A DNA stretch of 64,000 bases from CAVWCQ01 sp963753545 (lineage in GTDB: Bacteria > Chloroflexota > Anaerolineae > Aggregatilineales > Aggregatilineaceae). This document shows positions 38,584 to 47,925 of this stretch, piece after piece (the first letter of the stretch is position 1; every line of letters starts with the position of its first letter). The DNA lies in contig CAVWCQ010000008.1 in NCBI GenBank assembly GCA_963753545.1, positions 2,170,001-2,234,000 on the forward strand, given 5' to 3'. The notes beneath the pieces are model-generated. The model did no database searches, was not told where the DNA came from, and saw only the letters and a list, made by a program, of their open reading frames with translations. A program made the translations under genes and the position numbers.

Positions 38584-39531
38584 GTGAAGGCAGTCGTTTT
38601 TGAGAATGATCAACTCCAGGTGGTGGCGATCCCATCTCCCAAACGCGCTCCGGACGAAGTGCTGATCCGCCCGCGCCTGATGGGAATCTGCAATACCGAT
38701 ATCGAACTGACGCGCGGTTACAAGTCATTTAGCGGCGTGCTGGGGCATGAATTTGTCGGTGAGGTTCTTGACGGCCCGGCGGAATGGGTGGGCAAGCGCG
38801 TCGTTGGCGAGATCAACATCTCGTGCGGAAGCTGCGATATGTGTGAACGGGGTATTCCGTCGCAGTGCCGGAATCGCCGTATCCTGGGCCTGTCGGCCTA
38901 TGACGGCGCATTCTGCGAGTTGTTCCGGCTGCCTGTGCGCAACCTGTGGCAGGTTCCCGATGGAGTGCCCGACGATGAGGCTGTTTTCACCGAACCTCTG
39001 GCAGCGGCCTGTCAGGTGCTTGAAGGCGTTGACATCCTCCCCAGTGATCGTGTGGTGGTGTTGGGCGCGGGCAAACTAGGGCTGCTGGTGGCTCAGGCGC
39101 TCTGGATTGCCGGGGCGGATGTGGCAGTGGTAGTGCGGCGCGAACAGCCTGCTGCGCTGCTGACCAACCTGAATATCCGAACCATTCCCGCCAGCGAAGC
39201 ACCGGACCATATGGCGGATTTTGTCGTGGACTGTACGGGGAACGAGCAAGGATTCGCGGCGGCTTTACAATGGGTGCGCCCGCGCGGGACGATTGTTCTG
39301 AAGAGCACCTACAGCGATCTGCCACAGGCCGATCTGACGAGTATTGCGGTGAACGAGCTTCGGATCGTGGGCAGCCGCTGCGGTCCATTCGCGACGGCGC
39401 TGGAACTGCTCAAAATGGGGCTGCTCTCGGTACGCCCGATGATCACGGCCCGCTACGCCCTGGATGATGCACCTGCGGCCTTTGCGGCGGCTCAAGAGCC
39501 GGGCGCGTTAAAGGTGCTATTGGCGCTGTAA
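38584..39531 (+). CDS. Zinc-dependent alcohol dehydrogenase-like (MDR) protein
   Basis: A 315-residue NAD(P)-dependent dehydrogenase of the medium-chain family; substrate unknown, similar to threonine/sorbitol dehydrogenase types. It keeps the catalytic-zinc residues (C in GICNTD, GHE in LGHEFVGEV), the structural zinc cysteines CGSCDMCERGIPSQC, and the nucleotide-binding GAGKLG. It is shorter than the typical 340-350. The start is GTG 38584 with caggagg 10 nt upstream; the longer open frame reaching back to 38452 overlaps the divergent lipoprotein gene and is not supported. Confidence 0.85.
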   Translation: MKAVVFENDQLQVVAIPSPKRAPDEVLIRPRLMGICNTDIELTRGYKSFSGVLGHEFVGEVLDGPAEWVGKRVVGEINISCGSCDMCERGIPSQCRNRRILGLSAYDGAFCELFRLPVRNLWQVPDGVPDDEAVFTEPLAAACQVLEGVDILPSDRVVVLGAGKLGLLVAQALWIAGADVAVVVRREQPAALLTNLNIRTIPASEAPDHMADFVVDCTGNEQGFAAALQWVRPRGTIVLKSTYSDLPQADLTSIAVNELRIVGSRCGPFATALELLKMGLLSVRPMITARYALDDAPAAFAAAQEPGALKVLLAL

Positions 39532-39554
39532 ATCCAAAGGGTAAAAGCCCAATC

Positions 39555-40850
39555 CTAGTGCGAAAGTTCCGCGCTGCCGGTAAGCGTTTGCTTGCCCTCG
39601 TCGAGTTGGTCCTTAGCGCGGGGCAGGGTGAAGTAGAAGGTTGTGCCGATGCCTATCTCACTGGTCAGGCCCATCTCGCAGCCGTGCGCCTCAACAATGC
39701 GCTTAGCGATTGACAGTCCCAGCCCGGTTCCGGTGACGGTCCCGGCAGTATCGGCCACGCGGTAGAATTTTTCAAAGACGTGCTGCTGGTTTTCGGGGCT
39801 GATGCCATAGCCCGTATCCTGCACACGGACCAGCACGCAGTTCGGCGGGCAGTCGGATTCGGCGCTTTTCTCCTCAACGGAGCAGGTGATTGTCCCGCCG
39901 TCGCGGTTGTATTTGATCGCGTTGGTCAGCAGGTTAAGAAGCACCTGCGTTGTCTTACCCCTATCCGCATGAACGATTTCCGCGTCACCCTGGATAATGG
40001 TAGCCAGACCCCGCTCCTCAGCCTGGGGACGAATGATTTCAATACATTCCTCTGCCAGTTCCAGAATGTTGAAGGTATCAAATTCGAGCCGCGTCCGCCC
40101 CGACTCCAGGCGGGCCAGATCGAGAAAATCGGTGGTCATGCGCGTCAGGCGTTCCGTCTCCTGCTGCATGGTGGAGACAATATCGCCCCGCATGTGTTCC
40201 GGCAGGTTGGGGCGTGACAGCAGCGTTGTGCTGGCTTTGAGAGCGGCCAGGGGCGTGCGCAGTTCGTGGACCATTTCGGCTATAAAATCGCTTTGCTGGA
40301 AGAGCCGAGCATTCTGGATGGCGGTTGCCGCCTGATTCGCCAGTGCGGAGAGCGTGTTGACATCATCCAGGGTCCAGGGCTGGTCGTCGTGTTTGTTGAT
40401 CGCTTCGACCACGCCGATCACCTGATTATGGACTTTCATGGGCACGACGAGCAGATTGCGGGTGATAAAGCGCGTTGTTTTGTCCACATTGGCGAACCAC
40501 CGCGAGTCGCTCCGAACGTCTTCCACCAGTTCCGGTTCACCGTGGGTGACGACCCACCCGGCAAGGCTGCCTTCCATCGGCACAGGGATGGCGGCCATTG
40601 CGCTGCCGCTCAGGTTCGAAGCCGCCTCAAAGCGCAGTTCGCCGGAGGCCGGATCGATGAGCAGAATCGATGCTTCTTCGGTATTGGTCAGTTCAACCGC
40701 CGCGTGAACAATGCGGGTGAGCAGTGCGCCCAGGTCAAGCGTCGAGTTAAGCTGGCGGGTGATTTCCATCAATCGCTCGTAGCGCGCCATCAACTGCATA
40801 TAGTCGTCGCGCGTAACGTGATCAGAAAAAGAGGATGGTTGGGCGTTCAT
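39555..40850 (-). CDS. GAF-domain histidine kinase
   Basis: A soluble 431-residue sensor kinase. A GAF domain covers residues about 30-180. HisKA has the phospho-acceptor His in MVHELRTPLAALKAS, and the ATPase domain has N-box LLTNAIKYN, G1 DTGYGIS and G2 GTGLGLSIAKRI. No membrane segment is present. The start is 2 bp behind the stop codon of the sirtuin gene, so the two are one operon. It sits near a receiver-MinD protein and a second GAF histidine kinase, which suggests a local signalling group; the partner is not proven. Confidence 0.87.
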   Translation of the reverse strand: MNAQPSSFSDHVTRDDYMQLMARYERLMEITRQLNSTLDLGALLTRIVHAAVELTNTEEASILLIDPASGELRFEAASNLSGSAMAAIPVPMEGSLAGWVVTHGEPELVEDVRSDSRWFANVDKTTRFITRNLLVVPMKVHNQVIGVVEAINKHDDQPWTLDDVNTLSALANQAATAIQNARLFQQSDFIAEMVHELRTPLAALKASTTLLSRPNLPEHMRGDIVSTMQQETERLTRMTTDFLDLARLESGRTRLEFDTFNILELAEECIEIIRPQAEERGLATIIQGDAEIVHADRGKTTQVLLNLLTNAIKYNRDGGTITCSVEEKSAESDCPPNCVLVRVQDTGYGISPENQQHVFEKFYRVADTAGTVTGTGLGLSIAKRIVEAHGCEMGLTSEIGIGTTFYFTLPRAKDQLDEGKQTLTGSAELSH

Positions 40851-40852
40851 CT

Positions 40853-41611
40853 CTATTCGTTCTCCAGAGCTGCGGCAATCTGAGGCAGCACATTGACGAC
40901 ATCATCGTGAATGACAACCTGTGCTACCTGATCGAGCGGCGTTTCGGCCAGATTGACAACGATCAGGGCCGCCCCTGCCTGCCGGGCTATCACTGGCAGG
41001 TCGGCAGCCGGGTAGACCTCAAGGGACGAGCCAACAATGAGCATGGCATCACAACGCCTGGCTTCACGGCGCGCCGCAGTCAAGGCCCGTGCCGGAAGCT
41101 GTTCTCCTAACAGGATCACATTCGGTTTCAGCACCTCGCCGCACGTTGGGCAGCGCGGCAAGATGTTTGTCTTTAAAAAATCCAGGAGCAGCGGCTCCGC
41201 CGGATAGACCGTGAAGCAGTGAATACAGGTTGCCTCGCGCAGGTGGCCGTGCAGTTCATAAACGGTGCGCGACCCGGCGCGGAGATGCAGCATATCGATA
41301 TTCTGCGTAATCACGCATTGCAGCTTACCCTGCGTCTCCATATTGGCTAAAGCGATATGCGCCGCGTTGGGTACCGCATCCAGAATGGTGTGAGCCAGCG
41401 GGCGAATCCAGTTATAGAACTGCTCCGGATGCAGCCTGAACCCGTACAGGCTGGCAACCTCCGCTGGATTGGCGTGCTCCCACAGGCCAGAATTGGGGCT
41501 GCGAAAATCGGGAATGCCGGAGCGCGTGCTGATGCCAGCCCCGGTCAGAGCCACCCCATAATGGGCGCGACGCAGAATATCGGCAGCGGTCTGAATGTCG
41601 TCGGTAAGCAT
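40853..41611 (-). CDS. NAD-dependent protein deacylase (sirtuin, Sir2 family)
   Basis: A 252-residue Sir2 protein. It has the NAD-binding GAGISTRSGIPDFRS, TQNIDMLHLRAG, and the active-site His in ELHGHL. Four cysteines (CIHC and CPTC) form the structural zinc site. C-terminal GSSLEVYPAADLP completes the family pattern. The start at 41611 gives the usual short N-terminus. It lies upstream of a histidine kinase with a 2-bp gap, which is an uncommon pairing. The substrate is unknown. Confidence 0.9.
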   Translation of the reverse strand: MLTDDIQTAADILRRAHYGVALTGAGISTRSGIPDFRSPNSGLWEHANPAEVASLYGFRLHPEQFYNWIRPLAHTILDAVPNAAHIALANMETQGKLQCVITQNIDMLHLRAGSRTVYELHGHLREATCIHCFTVYPAEPLLLDFLKTNILPRCPTCGEVLKPNVILLGEQLPARALTAARREARRCDAMLIVGSSLEVYPAADLPVIARQAGAALIVVNLAETPLDQVAQVVIHDDVVNVLPQIAAALENE

Positions 41612-41656
41612 GCGCCTACTATACACCATTAAGTGTTGAATTGACGAACCAAAAAT

Positions 41657-41693
41657 AAACGGTTCCGCGTGGCGCATTCCAGCGGAACCGTTT
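41657..41693 (-). terminator. Rho-independent terminator of the receiver-MinD gene
   Basis: AAACGGTTCCGC and GCGGAACCGTTT form a 12-bp stem with a 13-nt loop. On the minus strand it is followed by ATTTTT, just after the stop at 41725. Confidence 0.8.
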
Positions 41694-41724
41694 GAGATTG
41701 CTGTTCCGAGTGCAGCGGACGGCT

Positions 41725-42876
41725 CTACATTCCGTTTGCGATGGTCCGAATGCGCGTTCCCATTTCTTCAGCCAACTTGCTAAACTGGTTGGCGACAATC
41801 GAATTGGGCTGGTAGAGAATGATTGGGAAGCCCGCTTCGGCGGCCTGGAAAGCCAGTTCCGGGGCAGGGGAGATGATCGCTGTCATCTCGTGGCCAAGAA
41901 CCTGTTCGGCTTCCTGCCAGGGGATTTGCAGGCTTGTCTGAGCGCGATTGATCAGGACAATATTGATCCGGTTGTGAGCCATGCCTGCCTGTTCGATCTC
42001 GTGCAGCAGTTCGCGCGCCATCGCCAGCGAAATTCGGTTTGGCTCGACCGCCAGGGTGAGTTGATCCAGGTCTTGCAGCAGCCGGGCCGACACACGGTTC
42101 AGGCCAGGGCCGAGATCCAGCATCACGTTGCGGGCGAGACTGCGCAGGTGGCGAACCAGGACTGCCGCGCTGTCTGGAGAGACGCTGAGCAGCGTTTCCT
42201 TAGGACGCGTGGACGACAGGAGCAGACGAATACCGCTGCTGTGCTGCACTAATTCATTTTCAACGGTGCGGGCAACAAGTTCACTGGTTGGGCGCGAAAG
42301 CAAATTCGCCATGCCAGTGGAGCGGCTAAACCCAAGGGCAAGCCCCAGAGTCCCCTGTCCGAGCCGGAAGTCAGCCAGGATGGTCGGTTCGCGTTGGGCG
42401 AGCGCGGCGGCGACATTCATTGCCAGGGTTGTTGTCCCCACGCCGCCCTTTGCTCCAACGAAGCCCAGTGTCATGGACTGGTCGGTGCCCTGACGTCGTT
42501 GAGCCGCACTGCGCGCCAGAACCGCCTTCACGCGGGAGGCCAGTTCGGCGGGGTGGGTTGGCTTGGTCAGGTAATCATCCGCACCTGCCTCGAACCCGGC
42601 CACTTTATCGTCCACCATCGTTTTGGCGGTGAACATGATGATCGGAATTGCCTGAGTGGAAGTATCACGGCGCAGACGGCGGCACACTTCGTAACCGTCC
42701 ATATCGGGCATCATAATGTCCAAAATAATCAAGTCGGGGCGTTCCGTACTTGCTTTGCTCAGGGCTTGCTGTCCGTTATTCGCGACAACAATTTCGTAAC
42801 CCTGGCGCTGCAACATCAGCCCGATCAGCTTCAGGCTGTCGAGATCGTCGTCAACGATTAGAATTTTTTCGGCCAT
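41725..42876 (-). CDS. Response-regulator receiver fused to a MinD/ParA-type ATPase (CpaE-like)
   Basis: A 383-residue chimera. Residues 1-122 form a receiver domain with an intact acidic pocket (VDDD), phospho-Asp in LIILDIMMPD, Thr in FTAKT, and Lys in YLTKP. Residues 135-383 form a MinD/ParA/CpaE-like ATPase with deviant Walker A (GAKGGVGTTT). Canonical CpaE has a degenerate receiver, while this one looks able to be phosphorylated. Candidate kinases are the two GAF-type histidine kinases nearby. A role in localisation or pilus control is likely only by family. The start is 42876; the longer frame to 42954 lacks support. Confidence 0.85.
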   Translation of the reverse strand: MAEKILIVDDDLDSLKLIGLMLQRQGYEIVVANNGQQALSKASTERPDLIILDIMMPDMDGYEVCRRLRRDTSTQAIPIIMFTAKTMVDDKVAGFEAGADDYLTKPTHPAELASRVKAVLARSAAQRRQGTDQSMTLGFVGAKGGVGTTTLAMNVAAALAQREPTILADFRLGQGTLGLALGFSRSTGMANLLSRPTSELVARTVENELVQHSSGIRLLLSSTRPKETLLSVSPDSAAVLVRHLRSLARNVMLDLGPGLNRVSARLLQDLDQLTLAVEPNRISLAMARELLHEIEQAGMAHNRINIVLINRAQTSLQIPWQEAEQVLGHEMTAIISPAPELAFQAAEAGFPIILYQPNSIVANQFSKLAEEMGTRIRTIANGM

Positions 42877-42997
42877 GCACAACCACCATTTAGATTGGAT
42901 AAACCTGCAATGTCTATCTGGTGGGAGTTTAGCACGGATAAATAACAGGTGCAAGAGTGGGAAGTGCCTTTTTTCACAGAGAGAGACTTGAGTTACA

Positions 42998-43027
42998 TTG
43001 CCCCACTGCTGAAGTTAATGCTATAAT
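42998..43027 (+). promoter_or_regulatory. Candidate promoter of the PAS/GAF histidine kinase gene
   Basis: TTGCCC (42998-43003) and a perfect TATAAT (43022-43027) are 18 nt apart, about 40 bp upstream of the start codon at 43069. Confidence 0.5.
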
Positions 43028-43068
43028 GCGTGGTCTCAAGCGATAGGTTTCCAGAGCGAGGTTTGTGG

Positions 43069-44637
43069 ATGTCGGAAGCGCAGCACGCTCAACTCAGTCA
43101 ATACGTCGAACAACAGCAGTTGTTGCTAAATGTCACCGGCCAGATTGCCGGAAGCCTGGGACTGAACGAAACGCTGCCCCATATCCTGGACGGCGTTTAC
43201 CGGGCGACCAGGGCCGACGGCGTCCGCCTGATCGTAACCTCAGGACGGCAGCGCGTTTTTGCAGTTGGCGCGCAAGCCGAGGAAATGGCCAGTGCCGACC
43301 CCATCATGATCGACGCGGTTCAGGAAAACGGTCTTATTGAAATGACGCGCCAGAACGGGTCGGGCCTGGTTGATCTGTCGGATTTGCCACCGCAATTAGC
43401 CTCATTTATTGCCGTCCCGCTGCATGCGCACCAAACGCTGCACGGCGTGCTGTGGCTCGGTTTTCAGTCCACGCACGCTTTTGGCGAAGCGGAACGAACC
43501 TTCCTTTCGATTTTAGCCGGGCAGGCGGCGATTGCGATTGCCAATGCGCGGTCTTTTGAAGCAGCACGGCGGCGGCGTGAATGGCTGGCGGCGATTCTGG
43601 CCAGCACACCGGATCCCGTCCTGGTCGTGGACCGGGAACTGTGTTTGCAGCTTGTGAACCCGGCGGCGCAGGAAATGATCGGCAAGACGCTCGAAAATGC
43701 TATTGGTCAGCCACTGGATCGCGTCATCTCCGCTCCTGAGCTGATCAGCCTGTTCCAGGAACACGAAGATATTGACGTGCAGCATTTGACGGAATACGCG
43801 GCGGAAAATGGGCGCAGCTATTCGCCCAGCATTTCGGATGTGCGTACCGAAAGCGGCGAGATGACTGGCTGGGTGCTGCTGCTGCGTGAAATCACGCACT
43901 TCAAGCGTCTGAACGATAATATGTCCGACTTTTTGCATACCGTTTCCCACGATATGCGGTCGCCCCTGACTTTTATGAAGGGGTATCTGGATATGCTTGG
44001 CATGATCGGCCCTCTGAACGAACGGCAGATCGAGTTTGTCGAAAAGATCGGGGCAGGGGTCGTGCAGATGTCGGATATGGTCGAGAAGATTCTGGAAGCA
44101 GGCAAGCTCGATCCTATGACGGGTAATTATGAACTGACCCGTGAAGCCTGCGACGTGGTTGATATGGTCGAAAAGGTTATCGGCGGCCTTGTCGAACCGG
44201 CTGAAAAGAAGGGGCTGACGCTCAACTACACGATATCGCCGGGTATCCCGGTGATGAATGTGGACCGGGCTATGCTGTCCAGCGCATTCACGAATCTGGT
44301 TGAAAACGCTGTGAAGTACACGCCGGAGAGCGGGCAGGTCACGATCGATGTCGGTGTCGAAGGTAACGATCTGGTCTTCCGGGTTGCGGATAACGGTTAT
44401 GGCATCAGCCCCGAAGACCAGGAAAAGCTGTTCCAACGGAATGTCCGCATCCGCCGCAAGGAATGGAAGCGGGTGAAAGGGAGCGGGCTGGGCCTGTTTA
44501 TTGTCAAAAACGTGGCGCAGCGGCACGGTGGCGATGCCTGGGTAAAAAGCGCCGAAGGAGAAGGCAGCACATTCATCATCTCCATTCCTCTGGAGGGTGC
44601 GAATCTGTTGATCGGCGATCCGAAGCCTGCCGAATAG
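43069..44637 (+). CDS. GAF-PAS histidine kinase
   Basis: A soluble 522-residue sensor kinase. GAF domain: about residues 20-165. PAS domain: about 175-285 (VVDRELCLQLVNPAAQEMIG). HisKA: phospho-acceptor His in FLHTVSHDMRSPLTFMKG. ATPase: N-box LVENAVKYT, G1 DNGYGISPE, G2 GSGLGLFIVKNV. The start at 43069 has gagcgagg at good spacing and a promoter-like sequence upstream. It is divergent from the receiver-MinD gene, so shared regulation is possible. mutL follows 72 bp downstream in the same direction. Confidence 0.87.
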   Translation: MSEAQHAQLSQYVEQQQLLLNVTGQIAGSLGLNETLPHILDGVYRATRADGVRLIVTSGRQRVFAVGAQAEEMASADPIMIDAVQENGLIEMTRQNGSGLVDLSDLPPQLASFIAVPLHAHQTLHGVLWLGFQSTHAFGEAERTFLSILAGQAAIAIANARSFEAARRRREWLAAILASTPDPVLVVDRELCLQLVNPAAQEMIGKTLENAIGQPLDRVISAPELISLFQEHEDIDVQHLTEYAAENGRSYSPSISDVRTESGEMTGWVLLLREITHFKRLNDNMSDFLHTVSHDMRSPLTFMKGYLDMLGMIGPLNERQIEFVEKIGAGVVQMSDMVEKILEAGKLDPMTGNYELTREACDVVDMVEKVIGGLVEPAEKKGLTLNYTISPGIPVMNVDRAMLSSAFTNLVENAVKYTPESGQVTIDVGVEGNDLVFRVADNGYGISPEDQEKLFQRNVRIRRKEWKRVKGSGLGLFIVKNVAQRHGGDAWVKSAEGEGSTFIISIPLEGANLLIGDPKPAE

Positions 44638-44709
44638 AGACGCTGGCAGTTTTTATCGAACAGATACCCCGGCCCAGCCGGGGTTTGTTGTCTATTGAGG
44701 GTACACAGC

Positions 44710-46533
44710 ATGCCAATACGGATACTGCCGGATATCGTAGCGGCGCAGATCGCGGCGGGCGAGGTGGTGGAGCGGCCCGCGTCGGTGGTGAAGGAACTGC
44801 TCGAAAACGCCCTGGATGCGGGCGCAACAACGATCACGGTTGAAATTGAAGAGGGCGGCAGGCGTCTGATCCGGGTGAGCGATGACGGGTGCGGGATTCC
44901 GGTAGACGAAGCGGCCCTGGCCTTTGAGCGCCATTCAACGAGTAAACTGCAAACCGTCGAAGACTTGAACCATATCGCGACGTTGGGCTTCCGGGGCGAG
45001 GCGCTGGCGAGCATTGCGGCAGTCAGCCGCACGACGATGGTCACGCGCTGCCAGGACGAAAATAAAGGGACGTCGGTCCAGGTGGAAGGCGGCGACGTGC
45101 GCTACGTGCGTTCTGTCGGTGCGCCCGCTGGCACCGTGATCACCGTTGAAAATCTCTTTTTTAACACCCCGGCCCGGCTGAAATTTCTGAAGGCGGACAG
45201 CACGGAGCGGCGGCACATCATGCAGCTTGTGACGCACTACGCGATGGCCTATTCGGGCGTGCGCTTCCGGCTGCTTATGGAGGGGCGCGAACAGTTCCAC
45301 AGCACGGGCAGCGGGGATCTGGCTGACGTGCTGGTCGAAGTGTTCGGCCTGGACGAGTTCAAAGAGATGCTGGAAGTCAGCCCGCTTCCTCCCTCGCGAC
45401 CTGATCTGCCCTCGGTGGAGGTGTATGGGTTTACCTCATCACCCGGCCTGAATCGGGCCAACCGCAGCCATATTGTGTTGTTTGTCAACGGGCGGGCGAT
45501 TGTCGATCAGAGCCTGACCTTCGCGGTCGTGCAGGCCTATCACACCATGCTGCCAACGGGCCGTTATCCGCTGGCGGTGCTGCTGATCAACCTGGCTCCG
45601 GAAGAAGTCGATGTCAACGTGCATCCGACCAAAGCCGAGGTGCGTTTCCGCTCGCCGGATGCGGTTTTCTCGGCGGTGCAGCGCGCCGTGCGGCGGTGCG
45701 TGATCGATCAGGCGTCTGTTCCGCCCATGCGGGATGATCCGTATGGGACCGAACAGGGAGTCTCGGAGGAATGGGCGAGCCGCCCCAATCCTATGCCATC
45801 TCTGCCCGCGCGCCCGATGGTGGCGGGGGAGCAGCAGCTTCGTATGGAACTGAATACGTTTGATCCGGGCCGCTATGGCCAGCAGCGCCCACCAACAGCG
45901 CCGGGCGATCCAACCGAAATCCCGGAAGGGTTAGGACGCCCATCCCGCCCGCGCACATTGCCCATCCTAAGGGTGATAGGGCAGGTGGGGGCCATGTATA
46001 TCGTGGCGGAAGGCCCGGCGGGACTGTACCTGATCGATCAGCATGCCGCCCACGAGCGCATTCTGTACGAACAGTTTATGGCGGAACACGCGGCGATGGC
46101 TCCCGTGGCACAGCATACGCTGCATGCGGCAGTGGTCGAATTACCGCCCAATTCGGCCCGGCTGGTTGAGGAGTCGCTGGAGCTGCTGGCGCACCTGGGC
46201 TTTGACCTGGAACTGTTTGGGACGAATACCTTCCGTGTCCGATCGGTTCCGGCGATGCTGGCGGATCGCGATCCCGAAGAACTGCTGCATTCGATGGTGC
46301 AGGACCTGGAAAGCGGCAAAGGCCCCGGCGCTGAGATAATCGAGGAGCGGCTGATCCGGCGGGTGTGCAAGACGGCGGCGGTGAAAGCTGGGCAGACCCT
46401 CAGTTACGAGCAAATGCAGGGGCTGATCCAGCAGTTGGAACGGTGCGAGTCGCCGCGCACCTGCCCGCATGGACGTCCAACGATGCTGCATATCAGCGGC
46501 GACGAATTGGCGCGGCAGTTTGGGCGGGCGTAG
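44710..46533 (+). CDS. mutL: DNA mismatch repair protein MutL
   Basis: A 607-residue mismatch-repair protein that links MutS to strand incision. The N-terminal GHKL ATPase has ELLENALDAGATTI, DDGCGI and TLGFRGEALASIA. The dimerisation domain at the C-terminus has the endonuclease metal motif DQHAAHERILYE and CPHGRP, so this MutL probably nicks DNA itself, as in bacteria without MutH. The first codons MPIRILPDIVAAQIAAGEVV give the usual start. No mutS lies nearby. A terminator follows. Confidence 0.94.
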   Translation: MPIRILPDIVAAQIAAGEVVERPASVVKELLENALDAGATTITVEIEEGGRRLIRVSDDGCGIPVDEAALAFERHSTSKLQTVEDLNHIATLGFRGEALASIAAVSRTTMVTRCQDENKGTSVQVEGGDVRYVRSVGAPAGTVITVENLFFNTPARLKFLKADSTERRHIMQLVTHYAMAYSGVRFRLLMEGREQFHSTGSGDLADVLVEVFGLDEFKEMLEVSPLPPSRPDLPSVEVYGFTSSPGLNRANRSHIVLFVNGRAIVDQSLTFAVVQAYHTMLPTGRYPLAVLLINLAPEEVDVNVHPTKAEVRFRSPDAVFSAVQRAVRRCVIDQASVPPMRDDPYGTEQGVSEEWASRPNPMPSLPARPMVAGEQQLRMELNTFDPGRYGQQRPPTAPGDPTEIPEGLGRPSRPRTLPILRVIGQVGAMYIVAEGPAGLYLIDQHAAHERILYEQFMAEHAAMAPVAQHTLHAAVVELPPNSARLVEESLELLAHLGFDLELFGTNTFRVRSVPAMLADRDPEELLHSMVQDLESGKGPGAEIIEERLIRRVCKTAAVKAGQTLSYEQMQGLIQQLERCESPRTCPHGRPTMLHISGDELARQFGRA

Positions 46534-46556
46534 AGCGCGCCGGACAGGCAAAAAAC

Positions 46557-46590
46557 AAACGGCCCTGAGAACACTCAGAGCCGTTTTTGT
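46557..46590. terminator. Terminator between convergent mutL and secF
   Basis: AAACGGCCCTGAG and CTCAGAGCCGTTT pair with one mismatch around an ACA-type tetraloop. T-rich stretches follow on both strands (TTTGTTT on plus, GTTTTTTG on minus), so it can serve both genes. Confidence 0.75.
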
Positions 46591-46611
46591 TTATAGGAAT
46601 TACGACAACCG

Positions 46612-47905
46612 TTATGAGGAAGCGGCAGCCGCTTCTTCGCGGCGGTGCCTCTTGGCTTCGCGGTTGACAAAGGGAATTTCGCCCTTTTCCCACGAAATGA
46701 GCAGCGGCACAGCGTTAAAGAGCGAGGAGTATGTACCACTCATCAGGCCGATCAGCAAGATAGCGATGAAATGGCGGATCGTCTCACCACCGAAGAGCAG
46801 GATGGCGATCATGACGAACACGGCATTCAACTGCGTAGCCAGCGACCGGTGGATCGTTTCGAGCACGCTGCGATTGACGATCATGTCAAATTCTTCGCCG
46901 CGATACCTGGTAATGTTCTCACGGATGCGGTCAAACACCACAATCGTGTCCTGGACCGAGTAACCAACCACGGTCAGGATCGCGGTCAGGAACAGAGCGT
47001 CCACTTCCCAGCCAAAGATCAGGCCCAGGATGGACATCACGCCCATGGTCACGAGAATGTCGTGGAACATGGCGATGATGGCGCAGGCACCATAACGGAC
47101 CGCATGGGGAACCTGGCGGAAGGCAAAGACGATGAAACCCAGGATGATCACGGCTACGGCCAGAGTCGCCAGGATAGCCGAACGGGTCACTTCTTTACCA
47201 ACCGTCGCGGAAACCGAGCTGCTCGTCACCACGCTGTCAGGATCGTTAGGATCAGGCGTCCAGAATGCGCCAAGCGTCTGTTGGAGTTTGCCCTTGAGCT
47301 GTTCCAGGTCTGTTTCTTCCATGCGGATCTGCCAACGGCTGCCCGCCTGGGTCGAAACCTGCTCGATTTTGAAGTCGGTTATGCCGAATTCGGTGAGGGC
47401 CGCCTGGACCTGATCCTGGGTGACAGCGTTGATGAAGGACACGTCCATCACCACCTGCCCAGAGGGCAGCGTGCGAACACCCAGAGCGCCTTCACGGGCC
47501 GGATCGTCGCTGGTCGTGCTGGGAGACCAGAAGGCTCCCAGGCGAGATTTCGTCCTGCAGGAAGGCTTTCAGTTCGTCAAAGCGATCATTGTTGGGCAGG
47601 GTGATGTCAAAACGGCTGCCAGCTTCATTTGTCTTGAAGTCGATTTCGCTTGACGACAGCGGATCGAGGCGCTGAACGACAAAGTCATTAATTCCCGCAT
47701 TGTCAAGGCCATCCCGAACCTGCTGTTCGGTCAGATCTTTGACAAACGAAACTTCCATCAAAGAACCGCCAGTAAAGTCGATACTCAGGCGAACGGGTTC
47801 CCCGTGAAGGATCGTCGAGTAAATCATGGCGATGATTCCCGGAATGATCACCGACAGGGATAGCAAGTAGTAGTACTTGCGGCGTTGTGCAAATTGAAAC
47901 AACAT
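46612..47905 (-). CDS. secF: Protein translocase subunit SecF with duplicated periplasmic domain (one frameshift)
   Basis: SecF works with SecD to drive protein export using the proton motive force. The repaired protein has about 430 residues. TM1 is at residues 12-32. The family signature IDFTGGSLMEVSF is kept. TM2-6 follow from about residue 250, with MFHDILVTMG, GYSVQDTIVVFDRIRENI and LFGGETIRHFIAILLIGL. Two consecutive copies of the periplasmic (P1) unit are present: copy 1 at 47758-47530 (MEVSFVKDLTEQQVRDGL) and copy 2 at 47451-47254 (MDVSFINAVTQDQVQAAL), both ending LGAFW(S/T)P. An extra base at plus 47541-47542 breaks the frame at the end of copy 1; dropping it gives DEISLGAFWSPSTTSDD. 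Confidence 0.88.
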
Positions 47906-47925
47906 CGTTTTCTTCTCCCCTATGC

